NCBI RefSeq assembly: GCF_000092865.1
Contig: NC_014151.1
Coordinates: 620,001-684,000 of the forward strand
Direction of reading: 5' to 3'
Source of the DNA: Cellulomonas flavigena DSM 20109
Lineage (GTDB): Bacteria; Actinomycetota; Actinomycetes; Actinomycetales; Cellulomonadaceae
Length of the DNA stretch: 64,000 nt
The position numbers were made by a program, and so were the translations under genes. The notes beneath the pieces were generated by a model. It did no database searches. It saw nothing but the letters and a program-made list of their open reading frames with translations, and was not told the DNA's origin. Position 1 is the stretch's first letter. Each line of letters starts with the position of its first letter. Positions 63,836-64,000 of this stretch are shown here, piece after piece.

Positions 63836-64000
63836 GTGCTCGTGCTGCCCGACCTGCCGCCCGTCCGTCTCGCCACCCGCCTCGCGGCACCCGAGCCGGG
63901 GTGGACGGTGCACGCCGACGCGGTGGTCGTCGGCTCGGGCATCGCGGGCCTGACGGCGGCCCTGGAGCTGCGCACGCGCGTGGGGCGCGTGCTGCTGGTG
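63836..64000 (+). CDS. nadB: L-aspartate oxidase, N-terminus only
   Basis: Fifty-five codons reach the window edge: an FAD-binding start VHADAVVVGSGIAGLTAALELR (GxGxxG) consistent with NadB, the first step of NAD synthesis, which commonly follows panD in actinobacteria. GTG 63836 lies six bases after TAGGGT (63824-63829), so it is probably leaderless. The rest of the gene is beyond the window. Another FAD-dependent oxidase cannot be excluded from this fragment. Confidence 0.75.
   Translation, partial: MLVLPDLPPVRLATRLAAPEPGWTVHADAVVVGSGIAGLTAALELRTRVGRVLLV

Overview
The window is very GC-rich DNA with tightly packed genes and frequent GTG starts. It carries mycothiol-type and Feo iron genes, a subtilisin with actinobacterial Ig-like repeats, DUF3180, paired PH-domain proteins and the actinobacterial dacB-zincin-tilS-hpt-ftsH-fol-pan gene order. 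This points to a high-GC actinobacterium of the Micrococcales, most likely a Cellulomonas-type organism. That placement is inferred from gene content and style, not from a search. At about sixteen genes a TAnnnT hexamer ends six or seven bases before the start codon, which suggests widespread leaderless transcription.

Layout. 1-9.1 kb: a large truncated hypothetical protein, a Cys-rich small protein, a LiaF-like membrane protein, a YjbR-like protein, a repeat-rich DUF3806-like protein, a VanY-type carboxypeptidase, a stand-alone LigD polymerase domain, PspC and an RsbW-like ATPase. 9.2-13.3 kb: a ParA/MinD-like ATPase, then an ECF sigma factor and a membrane protein that share an almost identical bipartite promoter. 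13.4-24.3 kb: a 5'-3' exonuclease, a second DUF3806 protein, a large secreted subtilase, a helix-turn-helix protein divergent from a second VanY enzyme, a LuxR-like ATPase module and OsmC. 24.4-27.0 kb: feoABC under an IdeR/DtxR-type iron box, bracketed by related long palindromes. 27-35 kb: a fused FAD/Fe-S dehydrogenase, a Phd/RelE-like toxin-antitoxin pair whose promoter is covered by a perfect palindrome, a RAMA-like protein, an alpha/beta hydrolase and an oxidoreductase. 35-42.4 kb: MDMPI, the metY-metX pair behind a tiny Met/Cys-containing leader peptide, a regulator/membrane pair and an NlpC/P60 hydrolase.

42.4-47.8 kb is an accessory island: a large serine recombinase, a HUH-type replication initiator, an OLD-family ATPase/TOPRIM nuclease in visibly AT-richer DNA (the best defence candidate here), and a Doc toxin with its ribbon-helix-helix antitoxin.

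48.2-64 kb returns to core genes: ppa, divergent dacB, a zincin, tilS, hpt, ftsH, folE-folP-folBK, DUF3180, two PH-domain proteins, a DUF2520 reductase-like protein, panC, panD and the start of nadB. Many overlap by GTGA or ATGA, indicating translational coupling.
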